Source: Todiramphus chloris collaris (lineage: Eukaryota > Chordata > Aves > Coraciiformes > Alcedinidae). From it: a DNA stretch of 64,000 nucleotides. The notes below the pieces were generated by a model. That model saw nothing but the letters and a program-made list of their open reading frames with translations. It searched no databases and was not told where the DNA came from. Below are positions 61,588 to 64,000 of this stretch, piece after piece (position 1 is the stretch's first letter; each line of letters starts with the position of its first letter). The DNA is taken from the NCBI GenBank assembly GCA_025345505.1, contig JANVCC010000017.1, positions 190,315 through 254,314 of the forward strand, written 5' to 3'. The position numbers and the translations under genes were made by a program.

Positions 61588-63163
61588 AATAAAACCATTG
61601 TGTATTGTGCTACTATTATGAAGGTGAATAAAAATAGATAGCATTGCAATTGAATAAATTCATTGTTACAGGCTTGACCAGAAATCATAATAGGGGTAGA
61701 ATACTGCCACAGTTTGGCTAGATAATACAGGTGCAGATAATAGACAGTTTTATCCATCTTAGAAAAGCTGCAGAAGAGCCGTTGAGCATCTCCAAGGTCA
61801 AATGTAAACTTGACATTGTATCACTTATACCACAATGTCAGGAAAAGATACATCACAACTATAAATTTATTAGTGTGAATAAAATTTTATATAGTATTTG
61901 CATTTTGAAAGCAATACGGAAACATTAACTCCTTAATCCTCAAAATACCCCAGGAAGATTGTTAAGTACAGTAAAGTAAAACAGATCATGGAAATGAAAA
62001 AAGAAGAAAATTAAATTCACAGTTACAGAAAAGGCCTATATAAAAACTGAATTAGATGAAACATTTCCATGTTTCTTATGTATATGCAGTCCATAAGGGA
62101 ACACTGGCAAAAAAAAAAAAAAAAAAAATCCATTAGATCAAAACAGTAAAATAAGAAACTGGATGGTTATATAAATTCTAAATGCCTTGGGATTGACTAA
62201 TACTGAAAACAACTTAGCAGGCTTTTACATGTGAAAGTATACACACCAATAAAGACCATAAAATTATATTTAAGATTGACTGATGATTCAGCTGAAGATT
62301 TCTGTTTTGTTAGACTGAAACATGACTGTTTCCTACCTTTCCTAATGTTTTGGGGAGGCATATTTTTTTTATGAGAGCTAGTTAGGAAGTTCATCCAATA
62401 AAGGTCACGAGTCATTCCAGACGATATACTAGTAGTATCTTCCCACACACACAGTTTCAAAGACATAGCTATTGTTTTAATTCTGCCTTAGTTTCAGCAA
62501 ATAGGAGAGGTGTAGTCATGTGATATTCATAATCTATTTTACACTAACTTTTCCATTGTTCTAGAGAATGGGTGCCCTCCCATTCTTCTGATGTCTTAGA
62601 TAAAATTAACATCAATACATAAATACCTTTGTTATCCTGCCCTAGGATTTTACCTTACACTACATTTTGATATCTAACTCCACTGACAAGTACTTATTTT
62701 CTACCATCCTCCTCCAATCCATCTTTGCACAGAACATTAATTACATGTCTTAAAAACCACTAATTGTTGCCCTAGCACAGTTAATTTCAAGATAAATCTT
62801 GAAGATAATTCAAAAGTGGAAAATCCAAAGTCTACAGAAAATGTAGCAATGGGATTTAGCTCATATATAACTTTTCACATCTACAGACAGATATCTGTAA
62901 CCGAGATATTTATATAAAACCTGTAGCCAATAGAAATAGATACTTCTAGGGCACAATGGGTCTCATGTTAGTGTGGATATTTAAAATAAATCAGATTAAT
63001 TTTATCTCAGATACACCTACCACGTTACATTAGCTATAAATGGAGTTCAAAATGATCCCCTGTCTACACTGTAGACATGTAAAGCTAAGTGAGATGAATC
63101 TCATGTATCTATATTTAAAAAATGAAAATACTACATCTTGCATAGACTGCAGTGGTTTTCCTT

Positions 63164-63184
63164 TATATATATATATATATATAT
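63164..63184. repeat. (TA)n microsatellite
   Basis: About ten AT units in an AT-rich context. Confidence 0.9.
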
Positions 63185-64000
63185 CTGTTTTAAGTTTTCC
63201 CATATAAATTTGGGTTCAGAGTATTTTAGGGATAGGATTTTTGTGTTTTACTCTAACACCTGTTTTCCCTGAATTTTGAGCACAATCTTTTCCATTAATA
63301 TGAGAGTTTTAGCTTCTAGACATGTTGCACATCAGAATGGACTCTCAGAATTTCTCAGAAAACTCACCAGAAGTAGAAGTTAGTGGAGTTCATAATCTTA
63401 AAAAAAATACTGAATGCTACAATAATTTAGAAATTCACTTTCATATCTGTTTTGTGGTATACTTCAAAAGTCTGATTCAAGGGCAAATGGCTATCTTCAA
63501 CAGACTTTGACTTAGAGTAATTATAACAGGTGTCACAAAGTTTCACATTATTTACAGAAAAAATAGGTGCATATACAGTGAACCTGTGCATATACAGTGA
63601 ACAAAGGATATAGCTTCTATAATTTGTTGTAATAAAACACTGAAATAACAAGCAGCAATTCAAACACTAAACAAAGAAAATCTGACCTGTGTCAAATGTT
63701 AGATATGTGTTGTGAAATGACACTCCAGAACATCCACCAAAGAAATAATTTTAAAACTGAATCCTTTCAATAACGACAAAGACCCTATGAAGTCAGTGGT
63801 CATCTACTAACTGTTTGAAACTACAGAATACAGTAAAGTTTTTAACAAAATAAAAAAATGGTGGAAAAGACAAAACCAGATTCATCTGAGAAAGCTAAAG
63901 AACTTTTACACTTTCTCCAACAGCATCTGTTAGGAAAAGCTGATGCAGGCATCCCTTTAATACAGTGTAATCACGTCTTATTAAGTCTGTCCTAGTTATA

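Larger units (their letters stand above)
57741..64000. other. AT-rich unique non-coding DNA
   Basis: No gene or mobile element is recognised. It holds a 28-base poly-T (61444-61471), two (TA)n runs (about 61566-61587, 63164-63184), a poly-A (about 62110-62128), and an 18-bp-period direct repeat 'tgcatatacagtgaac' at 63568-63601. The interval 59200-61000 is denser in word-like motifs (ATTA/TAAT homeodomain cores, CAGGTG E-boxes, TGATTA) and might include conserved non-coding elements. Confidence 0.45.

Noticed and set aside
1-64000. CRISPR arrays, tRNA or rRNA genes, operons, bacterial-type elements
   Set aside because: No regularly spaced repeats, no cloverleaf-like A/B-box sequence and no prokaryotic gene organisation were seen. 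The sequence is vertebrate.

Overview
The window looks like a stretch of bird nuclear genome. The main evidence is a series of CR1 retrotransposon copies with the avian-type 3' end (a conserved 'ttggaaaggacc'-like block followed by short ATTCTATGA-type repeats). There is also an LTR whose sequence I recognise as a common avian ERVL-type LTR, AT-rich non-coding DNA with few CpGs, and several microsatellites. I cannot name the species. No complete protein-coding gene is visible. Nearly all longer open frames are CR1 fragments, low-complexity sequence or chance.

Layout. 1-350: CR1 3' end. 351-9417: AT-rich unique DNA with T-rich and A/C-rich tracts. 9418-9652: an unassigned candidate plus-strand exon. 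12.4-12.7 kb: CR1. 14.3 kb: (CA)n. 16.8-19.05 kb: a dense cluster of two minus-strand CR1s, an ERVL-type LTR and a plus-strand CR1, including a 255-codon open CR1 ORF2 tail. 21.6-22.0 kb: assembly gap between long T runs. 24.5-25.0 kb: very old LINE relic. 27.0-29.5 kb: CR1, a solo LTR with 6-bp target duplication, and a CR1 carrying an exact 137-bp copy of DNA lying about 1.07 kb away. 31.8-32.4 kb: old CR1. 34.3-36.5 kb: a long decayed plus-strand CR1 with a solo LTR nested in its ORF2, again with 6-bp target duplication. 36.9-37.5 kb: an unexplained richer block. 37.5-49.4 kb: mostly featureless. 49.4-50.9 kb: relic CR1 end, (GGAA)n, and a GC-rich island with a 19-bp tandem repeat. 53.6-53.94 kb: a well-formed minus-strand promoter and probable first exon. 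56.8-57.7 kb: CR1. 57.7-64 kb: AT-rich unique DNA, possibly with conserved non-coding elements.

Interpretation. If the promoter at 53.6-53.94 kb is real, a minus-strand gene starts there and much of 1-53.6 kb could be its first intron or introns. The 9.4-kb candidate exon is on the other strand and would belong to something else. No operon, CRISPR array, tRNA, rRNA or complete provirus was found. The most reliable unusual observation is the exact 137-bp templated duplication inside a CR1. The next is the promoter architecture at 53.8 kb. I see no evidence for a new multi-gene biological system.
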